A stretch of 19,619 nucleotides of DNA from Sphingobacteriales bacterium (GTDB lineage: Bacteria > Bacteroidota > Bacteroidia > Chitinophagales > JADIYW01). The translations under genes and the position numbers were made by a program. Shown here piece after piece: positions 9,970 through 16,948 of this stretch (the first letter of the stretch is position 1; every line of letters starts with the position of its first letter). The notes under the pieces are model-generated. The model saw only the letters and a list, made by a program, of their open reading frames with translations, was not told the origin of the DNA and did not search any database. The stretch lies in contig JADJYT010000005.1 of the NCBI GenBank assembly GCA_016719635.1, forward strand, positions 1 to 19,619. Reading direction: 5' to 3'.

Positions 9970-10295
9970 AACTCATTATATTTTTTAGCTGTCCCTTTTG
10001 CCTTTTCAACTGGATATTTTTCAGCGTTTCGTTGAATTTTCTCAAGTACAATATCTTTCACATCAAACTGGAACTTATCAGCTAGAAGAAATGCAAAAGC
10101 GAAAATATCAGCCAATTCTTCTTTTACTTTTTCTTTGTTAGCTTCATCAGCATTTTTCCAAAGAAATAACTCAAGCAACTCACCCGCTTCAACATTTATT
10201 GCAAGTGCTAAATCTTTGGGATTGTGGAACTGTTCCCAATCTCTTTCATTTCTGAATTTTAAGAGTGCTTGTATTATTTCTTCGCTTTCCTTCAT
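9966..10295 (-). CDS. MazG-like nucleotide pyrophosphohydrolase (RS21-C6/DCTPP1 type)
   Basis: A 109-residue all-alpha NTP pyrophosphohydrolase, which would hydrolyse a (d)NTP to (d)NMP and pyrophosphate in the cytoplasm. Metal-binding motifs are E36-x-x-E39 (EAGELLELF) and E60-x-x-D63 (EELADIFAF). The N-terminal FRNERDWEQFHNPKDLALAINVE pattern is that of the RS21-C6/DCTPP1 branch, whose studied members prefer dCTP and modified dCTPs such as 5-methyl-dCTP. Substrate here is inferred, not shown. The ATG overlaps the upstream stop (TAATG) and the TGA overlaps the mcrB-like ATG (ATGA), so it is embedded in the operon. It is one of the few unbroken frames in the region. A housekeeping nucleotide-pool role is the alternative. 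Confidence 0.88.
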   Translation of the reverse strand: MKESEEIIQALLKFRNERDWEQFHNPKDLALAINVEAGELLELFLWKNADEANKEKVKEELADIFAFAFLLADKFQFDVKDIVLEKIQRNAEKYPVEKAKGTAKKYNEL

Positions 10296-12270
10296 TACTT
10301 ATTAGGTTTTTGCATGGTTAAAGCCAGTTTGTATTCATCATCATAAGGCAATTGCAATTGAGAAAGCATTTCGGGAATTGCCAAAGCCCAACTAACGTAA
10401 TAGTATGCAAGAATGTGATAACCTGAAAATGTTTTGCCCTTGATAGAACTGATTCTGTAGTCGTCTTTGTCGGGTCTGTAGCCTTGTGTACCTTGCATAG
10501 CTATTTCAAAAGCGATTTTCTTTATCTCTTCTTTAGGCATTCCTTCAAAAAATTGCAACGCATCAACCATGAACATGACCACTGCCATGTTTGTCCCTAT
10601 GCTCTGTTGTGACTTTTGGAATTTTTCCATTTCCCTTTCTTTGTAAGGGTCTTTGGATTCCAAATCATAGGGATCTTTTTCAATGGATGATAGTAGATTG
10701 TCTATATTCGTTCTTTTTGTTCTGAATTCTTTTTCGTTCACAAGCTCAAAGTTCTTGTCAAGTTTTAAGTCTTCAGCCCAATGTAATACCAATTCATATT
10801 CTTCAGCTGGTTCTTTGTCATCTCTGTATTGCAGGTATTCTTCATAAAAGTCATTTGCATGTTTTAATTCGCTTGGTGTTGCATTGAAGTCCTTTATGAA
10901 ATCAAGTCCGAACAATTCTTTAAATTGAATTGCATTCACGAGATTGTAAACCTTACTTTTTGAAATGATGTCTTTAGGTGATAGTTCAACAATCTTTATA
11001 TCAGTTACGGCTTTTAAGCCTTCTTGCAACATAGTGTAAAGGGATATAAACTGATATGCTCTTAAGTCAGGGTATTCGGTAAATAAGAACTGTTCAATGA
11101 ACAAATCAATTGGAGTATTGAAGATTTGCCGATTAATTCCATCAAAAAGGTTCGAACAATAATCTGCTATAGACTTTTCAGAAATTCCCAGTTTATTCAA
11201 TTTCTTTATTGTCGGCTCAAGTCCGGCAATAAAATGAGTTTTGTGACTCTGATATGAGGTAAATAATTGATTCAAGTCGTTTTTCTTGCCTGAACTACAA
11301 AATCAAGATGAACCAATTCATGCATGATGAGATGTTCAACAGCCGGATAGCTTGGTTTATATCTTACTATATGAACTTCTCTATCGTAATTCTCAGCAAA
11401 CTCAAATTTTGCAGCGGTCGGTATTTCTTCGTCTTGAACAATGTCAATTCTTCTGTCACCTTCAAATTCAAGTTTGTGTCTGTATTCTCTGAAAATCTTT
11501 TTACCTATACCAGAAGCAATAATCTTTTTAGCAATTTCAAATGCTTGTCTTACTGAGTTTTGATAAAGAACATCTTTGTTTTTATTTAACTTAATAGCTT
11601 GAATGGTGCTGTAAAAAGCAGACTGCAAGTCTGCTTCCATTTCAGCAATCAGTCCTAATGCAAAATGAGTGTTAGGATATTTGTCGTTTATCCTAATAGC
11701 TTCCCAAAAGTATTTTTTCGCTTCTTCAAGTTTGCCTTGTTGCATTAAGTTAGCACCGATGTTATTTATTGTGATATTGTCATTCGGATTTACAATTAAT
11801 GCTTGGTCATAATATTTCATAGCAGTTGAAACATCATTTTTAAATTTTGCAAAGATGTTTCCCATCATAAGCAAAGCCCAGGCGTTTTTTGAGTCCCAAC
11901 GTAAGGCATCAATTAAGCAATTGATAGCGTCTTCCTGGTTGCCTTCATCTGAAAGTATTTGCCCCATAATTCGGTGATATTCCGAATTTGTTGGATTCTT
12001 TTCAATTAGATTTTTAAGGATTGGTTTAGCTTCAAGGTATTTACCTTTCTCACAAAGGGCTACTATTTTTTTGTAGTCATTCTCCTGAGATAAAATTGTT
12101 GGCGTATCAATCTCAATCTTTACCCAATTATTTTCAATTACTACTTTGGGTTGATATGGTCCGTAAGTGTAATAACTTTTTAACGTGTTGATTATTAAGT
12201 CATTACCCCCCCCTATAAATTCTGGAAAGATGGTAAATAAAAAGTCGTCTATTTTATGTATAATTTGCAT
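10295..12270 (-). CDS. TPR-repeat HExxH zinc metalloprotease, one frameshift
   Basis: I read this as one protein of about 658 residues, not two genes. The 5' part starts at ATG 12270 and has about five TPR repeats (residues 65-235), then a protease domain with HELVH at 317-321 (VEHLIMHELVHLDFVVQARK). A stop follows at once (TGA 11274-11272). Adding one A to the run opposite 11280-11284 restores ARKNDLNQLFTSYQ and runs on for 320 helical residues (NTPIDLFIEQFLF, KGKTFSGYHILAYYYVSWA) to the TAA at 10297-10295. Without the repair, the 3' part would need a TTG start inside a broken metalloprotease. The HExxH motif predicts a zinc peptidase; the third zinc ligand is not identified. The gene lies four bases after the Xre gene. 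Cleavage of that regulator is an ImmA-like hypothesis only. Confidence 0.75.
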
Positions 12271-12274
12271 TTAT

Positions 12275-12558
12275 TCAGTCCTTGATTTTTGTTAAAGCCT
12301 TTTTTATTCCTTGTTCAGCAAGTGGGTCTTCACCTACAGCTTCAATTACCTTGTCACACAACCAAAAGAAATAAAATCGTCTTCGGATGCTTTTAAAAGT
12401 TGAGCAAGTTTTATAACCTGTTCTCTGTTTAAGTTTCTTTCTCCACGTTCAGCCTTGCTCATTAAAGCGGTGTCAACTTCAATATGAGCTGCAACTTGTC
12501 GCAAAAGCAAATTCTGCTTTTCTCTTGCTTCTCTAATTTTTTGGCCTAGGTAACTCAC
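12275..12558 (-). CDS. Xre-family helix-turn-helix regulator, one frameshift
   Basis: Small DNA-binding regulator, first gene of the accessory operon. The HTH_3 domain is clear: YLGQKIREAREKQNLLLRQVAA, then VDTALMSKAERGERNLNREQVIKLAQLL. A one-base loss in the A run at 12364-12367 (plus strand) gives a premature end. Adding it yields ISFWLCDKVIEAVGEDPLAEQ and a stop at 12277-12275, four bases before the next ATG. The start is not ATG. I chose GTG 12558-12556 because a TACATTTG promoter element sits at 12597-12590, leaving a leader of about 25 bases; the TTG at 12582 would lie at the transcription start. The family often accompanies restriction genes in Bacteroidota. About 94 residues after repair. 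Confidence 0.85.
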
Positions 12559-12570
12559 TGTTTCTGTATT

Positions 12571-12597
12571 TTGACTTGTCAAGAAGTGTCAAATGTA
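12571..12597 (-). promoter_or_regulatory. Promoter and candidate Xre operator of the accessory operon
   Basis: TACATTTG on the minus strand (12597-12590) matches the Bacteroidota -7 consensus; no good -33 element was found. Next to it is TTGACTTGTCAA (12571-12582), a perfect 5-2-5 inverted repeat, and a further GTCAA half-site at 12588-12592, ten bases from the previous one and overlapping the -7 element. This layout fits negative autoregulation by the Xre protein. No binding data are implied. Confidence 0.5.
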
Positions 12598-12948
12598 ATA
12601 ATTATTTTTGGAATGTCAGTCCGTGCGGTTGGAAAACTTTAGCTCTTTTGGTTTTGCGAAGTGTCTGCCAGTACCCCGATAGCTTTTTGGACGGCTGGCT
12701 GTCTTTTTACAATTAGAAACTATTTGTTTATAGCTCCAACCCAATCAGGCCTATACAACCTCAATGTATTGTATGAATCTGTATATATCATCTCTCTTTC
12801 AAATATACGTAATAAATTTCAATATCATATGCGGTAGCTGGTGAATGAGTTTAGGATGGATAGTCAAAAATCCTTAACAAATCATTTAACCTCCTTCGTA
12901 TCGCTAATACCGTATAACAGCTTACCTTTGCAGCGTAAAATCATTTCC
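12598..12948. other. Divergent intergenic region between the accessory operon and purH
   Basis: About 350 bases with no convincing gene. A G/C-richer block at about 12610-12715 includes a weak inverted repeat (GCCAG 12667-12671, CTGGC 12695-12699) followed by five T. The rest is AT-rich up to the purH promoter. The in-frame extension of purH back to 12841 lies here and is not favoured. No tRNA, integrase site or repeat matching the other end of the accessory block was recognised. Confidence 0.5.
12923..12930 (+). promoter_or_regulatory. Bacteroidota-type -7 element for purH
   Basis: TACCTTTG matches TAnnTTTG exactly and lies 18 bases before the GTG start of purH. Transcription would start at about 12935, giving a very short leader. 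No clear TTTG -33 element is found 19-21 bases upstream. It supports the GTG start over the upstream in-frame GTG at 12841. Confidence 0.5.
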
Positions 12949-14484
12949 GTGAAAAAAATCAAAGCTGCGCTTATCTCCGTCTATTACAAAGACGGACTCG
13001 ATGTGCTTATCCATACCCTTGCCAGTCAAAATGTTACATTTTATTCAACCGGTGGTACGCAGGCCTTTATCGAGGGGTTGGGCTACAAGGTGATTCCCGT
13101 GGAGGAACTGACCTCTTATCCCAGCATACTGGGTGGCCGCGTGAAAACCCTGCACCCCAAGGTGTTTGGTGGCATCCTGGCGCGCCGTGAAAACCCGGAG
13201 GACCTGGAGCAGCTGAAACAATACGAGATTCCGGAAATTGACCTCGTGGTCGTGGATTTGTACCCTTTTGAAGAAACGGTCAGAAATTATACGTCTCTGT
13301 TTGAAGGGGAAATCACCTCGGAAATCATCGAAAAGATTGATATCGGCGGCATTTCCCTGATACGGGCGGCAGCCAAGAATTTCAACGACACCGTGATCGT
13401 ATCGCAAAAGAGCCAGTATGCCGAACTGGCGCAGGTGCTGGAAGAAAACCAGGGGCAGACCTCGCTGGAATTCCGCCAGCATTTTGCCCAACAGGCATTT
13501 GCCGTCAGTTCCCACTATGATACCCTGATTCACCGCTATTTCTCCCGTTCCTCGCCTTACGATACGTTTAAGGAAAGTTACCTGAACGGGGAGGCCTTGC
13601 GCTACGGCGAGAACCCGCACCAAAAGGGCTATTTCTACGGCGATATCCACGAAGTGTTTGACATCCTGAACGGCAAGCAGTTGTCCTACAACAACCTCGT
13701 GGACATCGATGCGGCGGTACACCTGATGGCGGAGTTTATAGAAACCACCTTTGCGGTGCTGAAACATACGAACGCCTGCGACGTGGCCTCCAGAGCGACT
13801 ACGGTGGAGGCCTGGAAAGCCGCACTGGCTGCCGACCCGGTTTCGGCTTTCGGCGGGGTACTCATTACGAATGCGACACTGGACGAAGCTACGGCAGGAG
13901 AAATCGATAAGCTGTTTTTTGAAGTGCTGATTGCACCGGAATTTGCACCGGAAGCCCTGCAGCTACTGATGAAAAAGAAGAACCGCATTCTGCTGAAACA
14001 AAAAAGGACCGACTTCCCGTCCAGGCAGTTCAAATCCCTGCTGAACGGGGTGATTGCACAGGATTTCGACAAAAAACCGGAGACGGCAGAAGAGTTGAAG
14101 ATTGTCACCATACTTGCGCCGACCGCGGAACAGGCAGAGGATTTGATATTTGCCAATAAGGTGGCCAAACACCTCAAATCGAATACGATAGTGCTCGCAA
14201 AAGACAGGCAGCTGCTGGCGATGGGCTGCGGGCAGACCTCGAGGGTGGACGCGTTGCAGCAGGCTATCCACAAGGCACACTCGTTCGGCTTTGACCTGAA
14301 CGGTGCGGTGATGGCGAGCGATGCGTTTTTCCCTTTTCCGGATTGCGTGGAAATAGCGGATAAAGCAGGTGTTTCGGCGTTCATCCATCCAGGTGGAAGC
14401 ATCAAGGATCAGGATTCCATCGATTACTGTGATGCACATCATCTGGCGATGGTGCTGACCGGCATACGCCATTTTAAACATTAA
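12949..14484 (+). CDS. purH: Bifunctional AICAR transformylase / IMP cyclohydrolase
   Basis: Catalyses the last two steps of de novo purine synthesis: formylation of AICAR with 10-formyl-THF, then ring closure to IMP. The N-terminal MGS-like IMP cyclohydrolase domain is clear (KAALISVYYKDGLD, STGGTQ, LGGRVKTLHPKVFGGIL, VVVDLYPFEETV). The AICAR transformylase part has RYGENPHQKGYFYGD, SYNNLVDIDAAV, the catalytic Lys-His pair in LKHTNAC, DPVSAFGGVL and the C-terminal FIHPGGSIKDQDSIDYC. From GTG 12949 (MKKIKAALIS) the product is 511 residues, the normal length. A start at 12841 would add 36 unlike residues upstream of the promoter. A small oddity is Asp after KHTNAC where Gly is usual. The frame is unbroken. 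Confidence 0.96.
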   Translation: MKKIKAALISVYYKDGLDVLIHTLASQNVTFYSTGGTQAFIEGLGYKVIPVEELTSYPSILGGRVKTLHPKVFGGILARRENPEDLEQLKQYEIPEIDLVVVDLYPFEETVRNYTSLFEGEITSEIIEKIDIGGISLIRAAAKNFNDTVIVSQKSQYAELAQVLEENQGQTSLEFRQHFAQQAFAVSSHYDTLIHRYFSRSSPYDTFKESYLNGEALRYGENPHQKGYFYGDIHEVFDILNGKQLSYNNLVDIDAAVHLMAEFIETTFAVLKHTNACDVASRATTVEAWKAALAADPVSAFGGVLITNATLDEATAGEIDKLFFEVLIAPEFAPEALQLLMKKKNRILLKQKRTDFPSRQFKSLLNGVIAQDFDKKPETAEELKIVTILAPTAEQAEDLIFANKVAKHLKSNTIVLAKDRQLLAMGCGQTSRVDALQQAIHKAHSFGFDLNGAVMASDAFFPFPDCVEIADKAGVSAFIHPGGSIKDQDSIDYCDAHHLAMVLTGIRHFKH

Positions 14485-14581
14485 TCCGTAACAAAGATTA
14501 AATTTTTGAGGAACGTTCTAGTTCTCATTTATAAAACGTATTTTTATCGTTTGATTTAACAAGTATAAGAAAGAATAGAAA

Positions 14582-15604
14582 ATGGGATTTTTTAGTTTTC
14601 TGAATAAAGAGATAGCATTAGACCTTGGTACGGCAAATACGCTGATCATATACAGAGACCAGGTGGTGGTAGACGAACCGTCTATCGTGGCCGTTGATAA
14701 GAAAACGAATCAGGTGATTGCAGTGGGAAAGAAGGCGATGATGATGCACGAAAAGACACATGCCAACATCGAGACGATACGTCCGCTGAAAGACGGTGTG
14801 ATTGCCGACTTTACCGCAGCGGAAGCGATGATACGCGGATTTATTTCCATGATAAATGATGGCAACAAATGGTTCCGTCCGTCGTTGACGATGGTGATCT
14901 GTATTCCATCGGGTATCACGGAGGTGGAGAAACGTGCGGTAGTGGAATCGGCGGAGCGCGCGAATGCGAGAGAACGTTATTTGATTCACGAACCGATGGC
15001 GGCCGCTTTAGGTATTGGCCTGGATGTGGAAATGCCGGAAGGCAACATGATTATTGATATCGGCGGCGGTACGACGGAAATCGCGGTGATTGCCCTGTCA
15101 GGAATTGTAACCGATCAGTCTATCCGCGTGGCGGGTGACGAGTTTACGCTGGATATCGTGGAGTATGTGAAAAGACAGCATAATATTTTAATCGGTGAAC
15201 GTACGGCGGAGCAGGTGAAAATACATGTGGGTTCTGCCTTGCAGGATCTGGAAAATCCACCGGAAGATTATGCCGTTCACGGAAGAGACTTACTGACGGG
15301 CATTCCAAAACAGGTGACCGTTTCCTATTCGGAGATTGCAGGTTGCCTGGATAAATCCATTTCCAAGATTGAAGAAGCGGTGATGAAGGCGCTGGAGTCT
15401 ACTCCTCCGGAACTGGCTTCCGATATCTATCGAAAGGGATTGTATCTGACGGGCGGCGGCGCGTTGTTGCGTGGCCTGGATAAACGGATTGCCATGAAAA
15501 CAAAACTGCCGGTACAGGTGGCGGATGATCCGCTTCGTGCCGTTGTACGGGGTACCGGAATCGCATTGAAAAACAGAGACCGTTTTACCTTCCTGATGAG
15601 TTAA
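14582..15604 (+). CDS. mreB: Rod shape-determining protein MreB (actin homologue)
   Basis: Bacterial actin that polymerises on the inner membrane and guides the elongation machinery with MreC, MreD, RodA and PBP2. At 340 residues it has full family length. Nucleotide-binding motifs are present in order: phosphate 1 ALDLGTANT (about residues 12-20), phosphate 2 IDIGGGTTE (about 158-166) and the adenosine motif LTGGGALLRG (about 289-298). The N-terminal GFFSFLNKE resembles the amphipathic membrane-binding start of other MreB proteins. It begins 97 bases after purH, and mreC starts four bases after its stop. TATCGTTTG at 14545-14553 is only an approximate -7 match, so promoter placement is uncertain. 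No frame breaks. Confidence 0.97.
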   Translation: MGFFSFLNKEIALDLGTANTLIIYRDQVVVDEPSIVAVDKKTNQVIAVGKKAMMMHEKTHANIETIRPLKDGVIADFTAAEAMIRGFISMINDGNKWFRPSLTMVICIPSGITEVEKRAVVESAERANARERYLIHEPMAAALGIGLDVEMPEGNMIIDIGGGTTEIAVIALSGIVTDQSIRVAGDEFTLDIVEYVKRQHNILIGERTAEQVKIHVGSALQDLENPPEDYAVHGRDLLTGIPKQVTVSYSEIAGCLDKSISKIEEAVMKALESTPPELASDIYRKGLYLTGGGALLRGLDKRIAMKTKLPVQVADDPLRAVVRGTGIALKNRDRFTFLMS

Positions 15605-15608
15605 ACGA

Positions 15609-16434
15609 ATGCGCAGCATATATTTTCTTCTTTCCAGGTTTCATGTACTCTTCCTGTTTGTACTGATGGAAATCTTTAGTCTTTATCTTATTTATCAGTC
15701 ACACAAATATCAGGGAAGTGACATTCCTGAACACCTCCAATAACCTTGCCGGTAAGGTGGTAGGATTTGCCAATAGCTTTTATACGTTTATAAATCTAGG
15801 CAACACGAACAGGGTGTTGACAGAAGAAAATACCCGCCTGAAAAAAAGGATACAGTACCGGAATACTTATCCTGCAGATACCGCACTTCCGGAACAATCG
15901 GAGTCTTACAGCTTTGAATATATTCCTGCAAAAATTGTCAATAACAGTATCAGTAAAAGCATTAACTACATAACACTGAACAAAGGCAGTAAAGACGGTA
16001 TTCAGAAAGGTTGGGGTGTGGTCAGCAGCAACGGTGTGGTGGGTATTGTGACGAATGTTTCTGAAAATTTTTCTCTGGTGATGTCTGTCTTAAGCGTAAA
16101 GATGCTGGTGAGTGTCCGTCATAAGAAAACGAATGCGTTGGGTAACCTGAGCTGGAACGGCAAAAGTCCGGCATTGCTGCAGATTCAGAATATCAGCAAA
16201 ACACTTCCCGTCAAGAAGAACGACACCATTGTAACGGCGGGATTTTCCTCCATATTTCCACCGGATATTATAGTCGGAAAAGTGAAGCGCTTCAGCCCGG
16301 ATGAAAGTTCCAGTTTTTATGAAATGGATATTGAACCTACGAATGCCATCAGCCGGCTGAGTTATGTGTATGTCGTTAAGAACAGTAAAAAGAAAGAAAT
16401 TGATGCATTAGAATCAACTGCGTTGAATGAATAA
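15609..16434 (+). CDS. mreC: Rod shape-determining protein MreC, one frameshift near the N-terminus
   Basis: Membrane-anchored periplasmic scaffold of the elongasome. The start is ATG 15609 (MRSIYFLLSRFHVLFLFVLMEIFSLYLIY), four bases after mreB, giving a single N-terminal membrane helix. An extra A in the GGAAG at about 15713-15717 breaks the frame; removing it gives HKYQGVTFLN and leads into SSN-type residues and the rest of the protein. A coiled-coil stretch follows (TEENTRLKKRI), then the beta-rich MreC core (AKIVNNSISKSINYITLNKGSKDGIQKGWGVV, GVVGIV, FPPDIIVGKVK). The 3' end overlaps mreD by eight bases. About 275 residues after repair. A start at GTG 15718 would lose the membrane anchor and is rejected. 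Confidence 0.92.
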
Positions 16435-16942
16435 CAAGTTTATCCTCACCAATATCATTCGGTTTTCGGTGCTCATGGCGCTGCAGGTATTGCTGTTGAA
16501 TGAACTGCCGTTGGGACGTGCCTATATCATGATTTATCCGCTGGCGATTTTGCTGTTGCCTGTATTTACCCCCAGGCTCGCCGTGCTGGTGCTTGCCTTC
16601 CTTACCGGACTCATTATTGATATGTTCAGCAACGGTGGAGGCCTGCATACGGCATCGCTCACACTCATCGGTTACGGCCGCAGTTACATACTCGATACGT
16701 TTCAGCCACGCTCCGGCTGGGACAAACTGGATGTTCCCAATCTTTCACAGCAGGGCGTCACCTGGTTTTTCTATTATACGCTGATTGGTTTCTCCATCCA
16801 CCATCTTGCGTATTTCTTTCTCGAGGTTTTCTCGTTTGCCAATTTTTTCCCCACTATCTTTAAGACACTCATCAGCTTGTTCGGTACATTGTTATTGGTA
16901 TGGATGATCAGTTTGTTTTTTATGAAGGATATCAAAGAATAA
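16427..16942 (+). CDS. mreD: Rod shape-determining protein MreD
   Basis: Small integral membrane subunit of the elongation complex, 171 residues. It is strongly hydrophobic with about five membrane segments (FILTNIIRFSVLMALQVLLL, YPLAILLLPVF, LAVLVLAFLTGLIIDMF, TWFFYYTLIGF, TLISLFGTLLLVWMISLFF). The GLIIDMFSNGGGLHTAS segment corresponds to the conserved D-x(n)-G region of MreD proteins in this phylum. ATG 16427 overlaps the end of mreC, and the stop lies six bases before mrdA, so translation is probably coupled. The frame is intact. Identity rests on size, membrane pattern and gene order, since MreD sequences are poorly conserved. Confidence 0.92.
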   Translation: MNNKFILTNIIRFSVLMALQVLLLNELPLGRAYIMIYPLAILLLPVFTPRLAVLVLAFLTGLIIDMFSNGGGLHTASLTLIGYGRSYILDTFQPRSGWDKLDVPNLSQQGVTWFFYYTLIGFSIHHLAYFFLEVFSFANFFPTIFKTLISLFGTLLLVWMISLFFMKDIKE

Positions 16943-16948
16943 TTTTAC

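Larger units (their letters stand above)
6141..12597 (-). other. Candidate defence operon in an AT-rich accessory block
   Basis: Five co-directional genes, Xre > TPR-HExxH protease > MazG-like > McrB-like > McrC-like, with junctions of 4 bases, TAATG, ATGA and TAATG. One sampled row (8041-8100) has 14 G/C of 60, against 37 of 60 in purH (13141-13200), which suggests different origin from the flanks. It sits between the efflux operon and the conserved purH-mre cluster. No mobility gene or flanking repeat was seen, so transfer is inferred from composition and content only. Confidence 0.65.

Noticed and set aside
10295..11275. A separate 326-residue gene with a TTG start
   Set aside because: One extra A in a five-base run joins it in frame to the TPR-HExxH protein, whose protease domain would otherwise end just after its zinc motif.
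6141..12582. Programmed ribosomal frameshifting in the accessory operon
   Set aside because: Six breaks in four genes, all of the same single-base-loss type, and similar breaks in the housekeeping genes, are better explained by sequencing error. No slippery-site-plus-structure pattern was seen.
12598..12948. Purine riboswitch upstream of purH
   Set aside because: The proposed transcript leader is only about 15 bases long, and no purine or PreQ1 aptamer core was recognised.
13045..14481. Three long antisense open frames inside purH (13045-13767, 13686-14405, 13963-14481)
   Set aside because: They lie opposite an intact PurH frame and show low-complexity composition without any recognisable domain. 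They are shadows of a G/C-rich gene.
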